A stretch of DNA of 15,104 bases from Kangiella sp. (lineage in GTDB: Bacteria > Pseudomonadota > Gammaproteobacteria > Enterobacterales > Kangiellaceae), in assembly GCA_002733465.1 (NCBI GenBank), contig NVVT01000017.1, positions 50,275-65,378 on the forward strand. Direction: 5' to 3'. The notes under the pieces are model-generated. The model was given only the letters and a program-made list of their open reading frames with translations. It was not told where the DNA came from and searched no databases. The position numbers and the translations under genes are program-made. Shown one piece after another: positions 1-7,527 of the stretch. The number at the start of each line of letters is the position of its first letter. The stretch's first letter is position 1.

Positions 1-117
1 GAAAATCTCTTTATTACTGTATAAAGAGTTAATCATCAAATTAAGTAATTGCTTCACTTCCGTTTGGAAACTATGGGTTTGTTTTGCGTTCGCAACTTTG
101 TCAGTGACTTCAGTCAT
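1..117 (-). CDS. htpG: Molecular chaperone HtpG (Hsp90), N-terminal fragment cut by window edge
   Basis: Reading the minus strand from an ATG at 117 gives 39 codons that run off the left edge. The product begins MTEVTDKVANAK and continues with the HtpG signature segments SFQTEVKQLLNLMI and NSLYSNKEIF, which closely match the start of Escherichia coli HtpG (family knowledge, from memory). This is the beginning of the N-terminal ATPase domain of the ATP-dependent cytosolic chaperone; the ATP-binding residues lie beyond the window. A good ribosome binding site, AGGAG at 127-131 on the minus strand, sits 9 nt before the ATG and fixes the start. A sigma-32-like promoter lies upstream at 187-215, as expected for a heat-shock gene. 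The fragment looks intact up to the edge. Confidence 0.95.
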   Translation of the reverse strand, partial: MTEVTDKVANAKQTHSFQTEVKQLLNLMINSLYSNKEIF

Positions 118-186
118 CCTGAAATTCTCCTAAAATCTAGATTGAATGGTTTAATTTGTTTATTTAGCAACAAATTGATGTCAAGT

Positions 187-215
187 ATCTGGGGGGTTAT
201 GCCCGTTTTTTCAAG
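187..215 (-). promoter_or_regulatory. Sigma-32 (RpoH) heat-shock promoter of htpG
   Basis: On the minus strand CTTGAAA (209-215) is followed after 12 nt by CCCCCCAGAT (187-196). This fits the sigma-32 consensus CTTGAAA-N11-16-CCCCATnT when the last four C's of the run are aligned to the -10 element. Transcription would start near 180, leaving a leader of about 60 nt before the htpG ATG at 117. The combination with htpG makes the call strong; the start point is inferred. Confidence 0.8.
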
Positions 216-436
216 GGGCTTCTACTTATTTTGTACATTTTTTAATATCATTAAAAATTGTAGGTCATTTAAAAAGAGTCTATATTTATTAGCCGATGTC
301 ACTCTCCATTCCAAATATTTCACAAAGATAAATAATGACTCAAAATTTGCTAGATTAAATGGAAGCACATAACTTGTAACATATAAATGTTTTTATAGGG
401 AAGATTATAAACATTCATGACATATCCTCACATTTC

Positions 437-461
437 AAACAATCAGTTAAAACAATCAGTT
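437..461 (+). repeat. 12-bp tandem direct repeat upstream of the Sel1-like gene
   Basis: AAACAATCAGTT occurs exactly at 437-448 and again at 450-461, a 13-bp period. The pair ends 8 nt before the AGGAG ribosome binding site of the gene at 483. It could be a regulator binding site in the promoter or leader, or a chance duplication; nothing more is visible. Confidence 0.6.
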
Positions 462-482
462 CTTTAATTAGGAGACACAATC

Positions 483-974
483 ATGAAAATATTAAGCGTC
501 CTCGCTATTTTCTATTTTATTTGCTTACCAGTACAATCGGAATCTCTATCCATACTTGATTATGAAGAACGTGTATGGAACGGTATGAACCAATATAAAG
601 CAAAGAATTTTGAAAAAGCATATAAAACTTTTGACAAAATGTCTAAATGGGGAGATAAGTATTCTCAATATTTTCTGGGTAACATGTACATAAGTGGGCA
701 ATATGTGACTCAAGATCTTATTGAAGGTGCTGCGTGGTTGTCTCTAGCTGGAGAAGCTAAAGATGAATGGAAAGAATCTGCAGACCAAATTTTTAATATT
801 TTAACAGATGACGAAAAAGCGGAAGTTAATGTTTTAATTAGTAAATACAAAAAATTGTATGGAATGACTACGCAAAAAATCAGTTGTTTTAGAAAGGCCA
901 GAACAGGTACTAGATTGAAAGCCTGGGGTTGTACAAAGCAAAGAGGCACTTATGCCGGGAATACTATTTTATAA
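483..974 (+). CDS. Small secreted Sel1-like repeat protein, function unknown
   Basis: A 163-residue protein starting at ATG 483 with AGGAG at 470-474, 8 nt upstream. Residues 1-19 look like a Sec signal peptide (basic start, hydrophobic core, LPVQS before ES), so it is probably periplasmic. Residues about 43-92 (FEKAYKTFDK, then YFLGNMYISGQYV and GAAWLSLAGE) match a Sel1-like TPR repeat of the helix-turn-helix scaffold type. The C-terminus has two cysteines, C135 and C150, flanking a TGTR motif (141-144). That resembles the Cys-TG(S/T)R-Cys tail I recall in other small secreted proteobacterial proteins, and the pair may form a disulfide. It is monocistronic and convergent with the methyltransferase downstream. 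Sel1 repeats usually mediate protein-protein contacts; no catalytic motif is seen and no specific role can be given. Confidence 0.75.
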   Translation: MKILSVLAIFYFICLPVQSESLSILDYEERVWNGMNQYKAKNFEKAYKTFDKMSKWGDKYSQYFLGNMYISGQYVTQDLIEGAAWLSLAGEAKDEWKESADQIFNILTDDEKAEVNVLISKYKKLYGMTTQKISCFRKARTGTRLKAWGCTKQRGTYAGNTIL

Positions 975-1013
975 TATATTTTATTATTAATTCTAAGTAA
1001 CTATTAATAGTAC

Positions 1014-1057
1014 TGCAACTTATCGGTAACCTGCTTTCCATGTTTAGATAAGTTGCA
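1014..1057. terminator. Hairpin between convergent genes, possible terminator
   Basis: TGCAACTTATC (1014-1024) is the perfect reverse complement of GATAAGTTGCA (1047-1057), giving an 11-bp stem with a 22-nt loop. It lies between the convergent stops at 974 and 1062. On the plus strand a run of six T's follows at about 1065-1071, not directly at the stem base, and there is no T run on the minus side. Termination is therefore plausible but not canonical. Confidence 0.4.
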
Positions 1058-1061
1058 AATA

Positions 1062-2027
1062 TTACTTTTTTGCTTGAACAAACCACGATATAGCGTTTTG
1101 ATCAATCTCTCTTCGCACTTCTTCTACAATAATATTATTAAAACCTTTAGTACGAAGCTCTGCTTTTAAAGTTTCAATATTTTCAATGGAAAAAGCACCA
1201 TCGATCAGGTTATTCAACCGCTCAGTATGGAAATTAAGAGATGCTTCAAGTTCATCTAATTTTAATATAACAAAAGACTCGTCTATATTTCGTAAATTTA
1301 AGATGATGGAACTTGTTACTTCAAAAATATTTGTTATAAAATTAGGATACGAATTCAAATTAAGATCTAGCTTTATTCGACGAAAATATGACTGACCAAC
1401 ACTTATCATATGGTCAATTTTTTCTTGTAATATTTCATTAGAGACACTATTTAAGGTGAGTTTATTTTCAATAATCGTATTTCTAACAAATTTAATTAAG
1501 TTAACTTTATTCAAGAAGTATTCGGCCAACATTATTTCATGAGTAGCCCCTTGATAGTAAGCCCCTGTTTTAATATGAATAGCTAACACTAATATTCCAT
1601 CGACGTTTAGTTTGTCATCAATTGCATTTATGGTTTCTTTCCAGTCGCTATATTCGAACGAGAATTGGCTAGTGACAATATCATATTTATCTTCAAGGAA
1701 TGAAATGGATGACATGTCTGTTAGTGCATGCCCTTTAAATTCTCCGCCTTTACTATTAATGTAAGCGATTAATTCCTTAAAGCTAAGATCAGCATATTCG
1801 ATTCCAGTAATATGAAATTCTATACACTTTTTCTCAGCTTCATCAGCAGCCAAACGGGCTATATAACCATTTCCAGTCCCAAGATCGAGAAGTCTAAATG
1901 GGCTTTTTACTTGAGAAAAAAAATGCTTCCATTTAATGCCAAGTTGATCATCATACAACATTCCATCGCCACAAGCTGAGACCTGCGAGGTTAACCAATA
2001 ATTAGACCAATGTTCATTTGCTGTCAT
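1062..2027 (-). CDS. Class I SAM-dependent methyltransferase (paralogue A)
   Basis: This 321-residue soluble protein has a clear Rossmann-type SAM-binding core. Motif I is LLDLGTGNG (residues 46-54), an acidic residue ends strand 2 (E77 in GIEYAD), and the post-II segment is DIVTSQFSFEYSDW (116-129). The N-terminus carries HWSNYW (residues 6-11). That feature, the core motifs and the length are shared with the second methyltransferase at 8232-9200, so the two are paralogues. The C-terminal 170 residues are helical and of unknown specificity; the substrate (small molecule, peptide or protein) cannot be read from sequence. The start is ATG 2027, with only a weak GAG-type ribosome binding site. 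It is separated from the protease gene upstream by a terminator and a pentanucleotide microsatellite, so it probably has its own promoter. Confidence 0.85.
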   Translation of the reverse strand: MTANEHWSNYWLTSQVSACGDGMLYDDQLGIKWKHFFSQVKSPFRLLDLGTGNGYIARLAADEAEKKCIEFHITGIEYADLSFKELIAYINSKGGEFKGHALTDMSSISFLEDKYDIVTSQFSFEYSDWKETINAIDDKLNVDGILVLAIHIKTGAYYQGATHEIMLAEYFLNKVNLIKFVRNTIIENKLTLNSVSNEILQEKIDHMISVGQSYFRRIKLDLNLNSYPNFITNIFEVTSSIILNLRNIDESFVILKLDELEASLNFHTERLNNLIDGAFSIENIETLKAELRTKGFNNIIVEEVRREIDQNAISWFVQAKK

Positions 2028-2136
2028 AAATAACTCATATTAGATTTTTCCCTGTTCAATGATACGTTATTTGTAAACTCTCATCCAGACGGAACTGTAA
2101 TTGCGACCAAATTCCATCATAAGCTTAATAGAATAA

Positions 2137-2178
2137 AATTGAATTGAATTGAATTGAATTGAATTGAATTGAATTGAA
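2137..2178. repeat. Pentanucleotide microsatellite (GAATT)n
   Basis: Seven perfect GAATT units fill 2141-2175, and the period-5 pattern extends to 2137-2178 (42 nt, about 8.4 units). It starts about 110 nt upstream of the methyltransferase start codon at 2027. Tracts like this can gain or lose units by slipped-strand mispairing. Being intergenic, it could only affect transcription, not reading frame. Confidence 0.95.
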
Positions 2179-2240
2179 GAAATGTCGATCTAAAAGTTTT
2201 TAAATATGTGAAAGGTATAAAATTATTTTTGTTTGGGAAA

Positions 2241-2271
2241 TAAAAAAGCCGTAGAAAAATTCTACGGCTTA
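2241..2271 (-). terminator. Rho-independent terminator of the protease gene
   Basis: An 11-bp perfect stem (2246-2256 with 2260-2270, loop of three) includes the GC-rich core GCCGTAGAA. On the minus strand it is followed directly by a run of T's (complement of the A's at 2242-2247). It lies about 31 nt beyond the protease stop at 2302, so it ends that transcript and separates it from the methyltransferase downstream. Confidence 0.9.
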
Positions 2272-2301
2272 ATTATCTTACTTATGTAAATTTAAACTTT
2301 A

Positions 2302-5300
2302 TTATTTTAAGTGTTTTCTTCTAAATACTAGAGGAATACTTAATAACAAGAGCATAAATCCAAGTGAACCACTTCCAGCTGAAGCGTCAGTACCTTCCAT
2401 AGTAATAGTCACTTCATCAGAACTACTGAACTCACCATCCGAAACATCAACTCTAAATGTATAAGTTCCATTTGGAGCACTATTTGTATCGAAGAACGCG
2501 TGAATAGCAGAGTGACCAGATATATTAACATCTGTTCCAGCTATCTGAGTCCAAGTAAATAGTAAAGTAGATTGATCTACATCTACAGTACCACCAGCAG
2601 TTAGTCTGATTTGAGCACCAGATTCACTTCTGTTATATGTAGCATCAGGACCTGCACTAGCAATTGGCGCAACATTCACTAATCCAACTGGAGCGCTAAG
2701 AGAAAATTCTTTAGCGTTTGCCATATCAGTTTCAACCGTAACAGTTGGTGATATTGGATTGCCTAGCGTTTCACCCGATGTAGATACACTAAATGTTACT
2801 GTGTAATCATCGCCACGAACAAAGTCATAACAAACTTGAGTACCAGCTTGAATCAAACCAGTTGTACTTGTTGCTACAGTACCATTCTTATTTTCAATAC
2901 CGGCTGTTGGGCCATATCCGAATAAAAAGGTCTGCTCTTCAGCATATGCAACGATGTACTCGTACTTACCCCAACCATTATGGTCATCAGAAATACTGTT
3001 AAAAGCAAATATTTCGTGACTGATACTAGTTATTGGGAAAGGATTACCCCATAAAGCTTGAGTATCATACTCAATGATAGCCATACCAGCTGAAGAAACA
3101 CGCGCTGTACGAATACCTCTAGTTCCGATAGAGGCAGGATCTTCTAGATCTCTGTCATCGAAAATATCCATATCTTGCCAAGCTAGCGCAACCATGTCAT
3201 TCGGTGCTGCAGAGTTAGGAAACTCCGTTTGCGCCCAAGGACTGCCACCAGAAGTACCAGAGAAGAAGATAAAACCATCATCAGTAATACTTAAGCCAGG
3301 CGCTCTAGAACCGAACTCTTGCTCACCGTAGTGAGGGAAAACCCACTCTTCAAAAGCTTTTTCAGAGAATGTATCTCCATTTATGCCTAGAGTTCCAATA
3401 CCGAAGATTTCTAGTGGCAAATATCCACCGAAACCAGCGTTAGCACATTCCTCAACATCAACACTACTAACTGCAACATATTTTAGATCTTGCTGAGTAG
3501 AAGTTACACTAAAGAGGAAACCTTCTCCCTTAGCCGGTGTTGTTTTGATGGTAACTGTTACAGGATCTTCTCCAGTAGCACCAGAAGCCCAGTTTTGAAC
3601 ATACAATCTGTATGCACCTTCAACTGGAGCAGATACATCGATTGTTTCCAATGTTGCAGCTGTTGCAGAATTAGCGACTGCAGTTTCATATACGCCATCA
3701 CCATCGGCATCATAATCTAAGAAAATATCTAGATCAGGAGACGTTGTAGCTATTATGGCAATATTTAAAACAACTGTTCCTTTATCGACTGTAAAGTCAA
3801 TTATTTGCTGAACATCATTTCTAGGGTCACCGTTGGTAGGATCTTGAGCTAATACAAACTCTTCATTAATATCTAACCCTACAGCGTTTGGATCTTTAAC
3901 CGTAACACTACCACCCGACGCAACAACACTATCTGCAACAAGAGACGTACCAGCAGACAAATCAACCGATATAGAGTAGTCCATATCATCGTTGTAGAGG
4001 TTTCTGTTTACGTGCAACGTATAATCAATCATATCGCCACGAGTAACCATTTCAACATCAGTAACAATCGAAACATCGTCTTCAACGCGATTGAGTATTA
4101 GAGGGAAGTTACCTAACACTACGCTACCAGCAGATACCGTGATATCGCCAAAATACGAATCTCCAACAGACAAATCAAAATCCCAAAGGAATTTAATATC
4201 TATAGGATCAAGACCATTAGCAGAAGTAGGTGCTACAACCGTAATCATTTGAATTGGATCCGTTACCGGTACAACTTCACGTATATATGTAACTGTATCA
4301 GTACCACCAGCACTAGCTGCCCAGTTCTGAATAACTAAACGATAAGTTCCAGGAGCTGGTGAGTTAATAGTGATTGACTCTAATGTTGCACCAGTTGCAG
4401 AATTTGCCACAGCTGTTTCAAAAATGCCGTCACCATCCGAATCAAGATCTAAAAACATATCTAAATCAGGAGAGGTAGTTTCTGTAATGGTCACGTTAAT
4501 TGTTGCTGTATTATTAACAACTTCAAAAGTATCAACAAATACCTGACTAAAATCATCAGCATAATCGCCATTTGTAGGATCTAAATCAAGCTCAAAATTA
4601 AAGGTTTCCAATGATCCCGTAGCACCCGCATCAAACATACCATTGAGTACAACAGTAAGAGCATCAGTAGAGGTAGATTGAATTCCTTTAACAGTATATG
4701 TACCACTGTTTTGTCCTACATTCATTGTTACTGCATCTGGAACCGCACCATTATTGATTTTTGCATATACAGGCATACGTAAATCAGGCGTGCCGTCTGA
4801 AGTAATAGTAATTGCTTCAAACATTTCGTCGCCAGTTTCTTTTAATGCAGCTACTAAAGCAAAATTCACTGTATAACTACTTCCAACTTCCGCATCAATC
4901 GTAGCTGGTGAAATAGCCATTAAATCAGTGGTACTAGATAATTGGTATACGCCAGTAGTAGTAGCAGTAAATGTTCTAGTCCATGTACAAACCTGGCTAC
5001 ATGCAAAATCAGCCATGCTAGGTCTATTCAATGTTCTAGGATCGCCACCTAAAGCAGGATCCGCAGCTTCATAGTTAGACACGTTTTCAGACATTACTAA
5101 GCCTGCATTTACAGCCAAATTAACCTGTACACGTCCAGCGCCCATATCAAAATAATCAGCAGCGGTAACACCATCTTCCTTCGTCATTGCTGTAGTAGCA
5201 GTCATCATTAGAGCCGATCTTATTTGATCTGGATTCCAATTAGGATGAGCTTGCTTAACTAATGCCGCTGAACCAGCGATGTGAGGCGATGCCATTGAAG

Positions 5301-7248
5301 TACCACTTAGGAACCCAAAATCAGCTGGATTAGTTGCTGAAACATCTAAAAAGGGTTGTTCATCTGCATAAGCAGCATAAACATTAACACCAGGTGCCGC
5401 TATTTGAGGCGTTATAATATCAACAAAACGGTTTCTACCTCTAGAGGAGAATGAAGCGATACTATCTTGTTGACCAAAGGTCAAAACAAATGACGCAGCA
5501 TCACTCGCATCAAAAGTAGCAGTAAGACCAGGCGTTGCAGCTAAACTAGCCACCATACTTGCTCCACTGTTTTGAGAAACCATCACAGAAGGAATCGGAG
5601 TACCAGCGGTTCCGCCCATTATAAATGTCGCATCGCCATCTCTGCTATTGAATACGATCACTAAATCTGCGCCAGCGTCAGCCGCATTATTAACTTTATC
5701 TGCAAAAGCACATGCTCCACGGCTAATTAAAGCAATAGAGTCAGTAAATGAATCAGCTGCAAAGGCAAGACAACCTTCGAAATTCGCGGCATCTACATCA
5801 CCAGCATAAACAACTGGTGCGGTAACAACTGCAGGAACTGCTGGCCCTTGGCTCGCTGTAAAGAGAAATGGTGCACCATCAAAAAGTACACCAGGCCCAA
5901 CTGAACGGCCATGAGTTGAAGCAGCAACAGAAGTATACCAAGGGGCAACTTTAGTGCTGGTTTCTGGACCTGGACCTGAATTACCTGCAGAAACAGCAAC
6001 AAAGATACCTGCTGCCCGTGCATTTAAAAAGCCAATTTCTGTTGAACTAGTCCAAGGAGAGAAATTAGTAGTCCCACCAATAGAATAATTTATTACATCA
6101 ACACCATCGGAGATCGCATCATCTATTGCGCCTATTCCAGCAGCCGAATAACAACCACTATATGTATCGCCACGATTACCTGGAAGACAAATTTGATATG
6201 AAATAATGTTTGCATGAGGAGCAACACCGGACATACTTGCAAAAGTAAATGCAGACTCTGTACCATCTCCAGTATTAGCACCGGAACCATCATTTGATGT
6301 TAAAGGCACGTCAAGTAGAACATTACCACCTGCAGTACTTGAAGTATGCGAACCATGACCGTTGTAATCTTCGCCATTAGCAGGTCTAGTATCGCCATCA
6401 AAAATAGGGTCAGAGTAAACGTCGGTTACAGCTGAATAGCTACGAACACCAATTAGTTTAGAATTACACAATGAAGCATCTGCAACACAATCGCCAACAA
6501 ATACACCTTCGCCATAAGGATTAACAACGGTATAACCGTCATCACCAGTTGCAGCAAATGAACGGTGATCTGTATTAACACCAGTATCAATCACTCCAAT
6601 GATAGTACCTTCACCTCTGTATTCAGTACCAGTCGCTGTACCATCCCATACACTTCCTGCACCTATTAAAGCTGGTCCAGTATCGGTTTCTAATTGCACT
6701 AACTCATCTTGCTCAACAAACGCCACTTCAGGCATACGAGAGATTTTTTGAGCTTCATTAAATGTTAATTCAACGACTAAACCGTTAATCGCATATTTAA
6801 GACTTCTCAAAGAACTAATAGAAGAGCCCGTTAGAGTTGTAGCTTTCTGAATAAAGGTATTCTGTTGCTTATCTAAATAAGAAAGGTACTGTTTTGCTTC
6901 GGCACTTTTAGCGTTAAATTTAACGCCATCTAGATTACCTTTTTTAGACGTTGTATTTACAGCGTCTAATCCAGCTATTCCACCCTTATAGGTAGTAACT
7001 GGCTTATCTGTTAAACGGATTATGTAGCGCTTATATCCATCGTGTTGTTTATTATTTAAATATTCAGATTGAACAGCCGTATTATTTTTAATTATTTTTA
7101 TAAAATCCGGCTTCTTCTTAATACTTTTAGTGACCTGCTCTAACTCAAATGACTTACCGGCATATATCCCCGGCGATGTCACGGTTACAGCTCCAGCACC
7201 AAATGTACAAGCCATCATTGTGGCCGTTACAATTGATCTTAATTTCAT
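2302..7248 (-). CDS. Secreted S8 subtilisin-like protease with PA domain, PPC-like repeats and GlyGly-CTERM
   Basis: A 1648-residue exported serine protease. Residues 1-20 are a signal peptide. A propeptide (I9-like, about 72-185) precedes the S8 catalytic domain: Asp221 (VIDTG), His298 (GHGSHT), oxyanion Asn423 (AGNSG) and Ser651 (GTSMASPH). A PA domain (about 475-580) is inserted between Asn423 and Ser651. The 700-residue C-terminal half holds an Fn3-like stretch and two PPC-like units (about 885-990 and 1129-1234, each with SPDLD, DGDG and ETAVANSAT). After these come a nidogen-like region (about 1275-1475, ending GIENKNGT) and a PKD/REJ-like domain (1525-1618). The tail SAGSGSLG, hydrophobic stretch and RRKH (1623-1646) is a GlyGly-CTERM sorting signal, normally processed by rhombosortase on type II secretion substrates. 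The start is ATG 7248 behind AGGAG, 7 nt away. All catalytic residues are present. It probably degrades extracellular protein; the substrate is unknown. Confidence 0.93.
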   Translation of the reverse strand: MKLRSIVTATMMACTFGAGAVTVTSPGIYAGKSFELEQVTKSIKKKPDFIKIIKNNTAVQSEYLNNKQHDGYKRYIIRLTDKPVTTYKGGIAGLDAVNTTSKKGNLDGVKFNAKSAEAKQYLSYLDKQQNTFIQKATTLTGSSISSLRSLKYAINGLVVELTFNEAQKISRMPEVAFVEQDELVQLETDTGPALIGAGSVWDGTATGTEYRGEGTIIGVIDTGVNTDHRSFAATGDDGYTVVNPYGEGVFVGDCVADASLCNSKLIGVRSYSAVTDVYSDPIFDGDTRPANGEDYNGHGSHTSSTAGGNVLLDVPLTSNDGSGANTGDGTESAFTFASMSGVAPHANIISYQICLPGNRGDTYSGCYSAAGIGAIDDAISDGVDVINYSIGGTTNFSPWTSSTEIGFLNARAAGIFVAVSAGNSGPGPETSTKVAPWYTSVAASTHGRSVGPGVLFDGAPFLFTASQGPAVPAVVTAPVVYAGDVDAANFEGCLAFAADSFTDSIALISRGACAFADKVNNAADAGADLVIVFNSRDGDATFIMGGTAGTPIPSVMVSQNSGASMVASLAATPGLTATFDASDAASFVLTFGQQDSIASFSSRGRNRFVDIITPQIAAPGVNVYAAYADEQPFLDVSATNPADFGFLSGTSMASPHIAGSAALVKQAHPNWNPDQIRSALMMTATTAMTKEDGVTAADYFDMGAGRVQVNLAVNAGLVMSENVSNYEAADPALGGDPRTLNRPSMADFACSQVCTWTRTFTATTTGVYQLSSTTDLMAISPATIDAEVGSSYTVNFALVAALKETGDEMFEAITITSDGTPDLRMPVYAKINNGAVPDAVTMNVGQNSGTYTVKGIQSTSTDALTVVLNGMFDAGATGSLETFNFELDLDPTNGDYADDFSQVFVDTFEVVNNTATINVTITETTSPDLDMFLDLDSDGDGIFETAVANSATGATLESITINSPAPGTYRLVIQNWAASAGGTDTVTYIREVVPVTDPIQMITVVAPTSANGLDPIDIKFLWDFDLSVGDSYFGDITVSAGSVVLGNFPLILNRVEDDVSIVTDVEMVTRGDMIDYTLHVNRNLYNDDMDYSISVDLSAGTSLVADSVVASGGSVTVKDPNAVGLDINEEFVLAQDPTNGDPRNDVQQIIDFTVDKGTVVLNIAIIATTSPDLDIFLDYDADGDGVYETAVANSATAATLETIDVSAPVEGAYRLYVQNWASGATGEDPVTVTIKTTPAKGEGFLFSVTSTQQDLKYVAVSSVDVEECANAGFGGYLPLEIFGIGTLGINGDTFSEKAFEEWVFPHYGEQEFGSRAPGLSITDDGFIFFSGTSGGSPWAQTEFPNSAAPNDMVALAWQDMDIFDDRDLEDPASIGTRGIRTARVSSAGMAIIEYDTQALWGNPFPITSISHEIFAFNSISDDHNGWGKYEYIVAYAEEQTFLFGYGPTAGIENKNGTVATSTTGLIQAGTQVCYDFVRGDDYTVTFSVSTSGETLGNPISPTVTVETDMANAKEFSLSAPVGLVNVAPIASAGPDATYNRSESGAQIRLTAGGTVDVDQSTLLFTWTQIAGTDVNISGHSAIHAFFDTNSAPNGTYTFRVDVSDGEFSSSDEVTITMEGTDASAGSGSLGFMLLLLSIPLVFRRKHLK
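3547..3864 (-). repeat. Internal duplicated PPC-like unit, copy 2, in the protease
   Basis: This segment encodes residues about 1129-1234 and resembles copy 1 at 4279-4596. Both contain DPTNGD, TTSPDLD, FLD-D-DGDG, ETAVANSAT and QNWA in the same order. The similarity is also visible in the DNA, pointing to a within-gene duplication that is not ancient or is kept by gene conversion. PPC-type domains usually bind carbohydrate or act as processing spacers in secreted proteases. Confidence 0.75.
4279..4596 (-). repeat. Internal duplicated PPC-like unit, copy 1, in the protease
   Basis: This segment encodes residues about 885-990 and is the partner of the unit at 3547-3864, offset by roughly 730-735 nt. 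Its acidic DLDSDGDG loop looks like a calcium-binding site (inference from the spacing of Asp residues). Confidence 0.75.
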
Positions 7249-7527
7249 TTTATTTCTCCTAGTTTAATTATTGTAGCTATGCTTTCCGTAATTTGTAGTA
7301 TTGATCTTCCGTGATTACGCCCTACAGGATAATTTAATTTTTATTGAATTACCAGTGATAGTCTTGTGTAATATTGAATGATCGTCAAAAATAACGAAAT
7401 CTGAGCGATACAAAGGCTTTATTGGCGTTATTTCACTACAATTAGTCGAATTTAAGAGAAATCAGCTGATCTGACTATTAGTAGAATTACAGGTTTTTCA
7501 CCGTTTTATCAGCTAAAACGGTAATCA
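7249..7527. other. Promoter region of the protease gene
   Basis: This 279-nt gap separates the 2OG oxygenase stop from the protease start. It contains a perfect 10-bp palindrome ATCAGCTGAT (7461-7470), an inverted repeat AAATAACG / CGTTATTT (7389-7396 and 7426-7433), and a stem-loop at 7500-7522. I did not find a sigma-70 promoter good enough to call. The gap suggests the protease is transcribed separately from the oxygenase/methyltransferase trio. Confidence 0.45.
7500..7522 (-). terminator. Stem-loop after the 2OG oxygenase stop, possible weak terminator
   Basis: ACCGTTTTA (7500-7508) and TAAAACGGT (7514-7522) form a perfect 9-bp stem with a 5-nt loop, beginning 6 nt after the stop codon at 7528. 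No T run follows on the minus strand, so it could act as an mRNA 3' stabiliser or a weak terminator rather than a canonical intrinsic one. Confidence 0.45.

Larger units (their letters stand above)
118..482. other. Divergent intergenic region htpG / Sel1-like gene
   Basis: This 365-nt stretch between two divergent genes holds the htpG leader and heat-shock promoter on its left. On the right are an imperfect inverted repeat (AATGTTTTTATA at 386-397 against TATAAACATT at 406-415) and a 12-bp direct repeat at 437-461. The open plus-strand frame over 49-372 runs antisense to htpG and its promoter and is not considered a gene. I could not assign a convincing sigma-70 promoter for the plus-strand gene. 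Confidence 0.6.
2028..2301. other. Intergenic region between protease and methyltransferase A
   Basis: These 274 nt contain the protease terminator (2241-2271), the AATTG microsatellite (2137-2178) and the probable promoter and leader of the methyltransferase. On the minus strand TATGAT at 2116-2121 is a fair -10 element; its -35 position would fall at the edge of the microsatellite (TTCAAT at 2138-2143, a poor -35). The leader would be about 80 nt. The promoter assignment is tentative. Confidence 0.4.

Noticed and set aside
49..372. 107-codon plus-strand open frame at the left edge
   Set aside because: It runs antisense through htpG and its heat-shock promoter, has no ribosome binding site and shows no domain-like composition.
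710..949. Minus-strand open frame opposite the Sel1-like gene
   Set aside because: It is a shadow of a gene with a signal peptide and ribosome binding site on the other strand; no protein-family features.
2137..2178. The GAATT tract as a CRISPR or replication-origin iteron array
   Set aside because: Units are five bases without spacers and no cas or rep gene is nearby; it is a simple microsatellite.
5793..6023. 76-codon minus-strand frame inside the protease gene
   Set aside because: It lies in another frame within the S8/PA coding sequence, has low-complexity Leu/Gln composition and no sign of independent translation.
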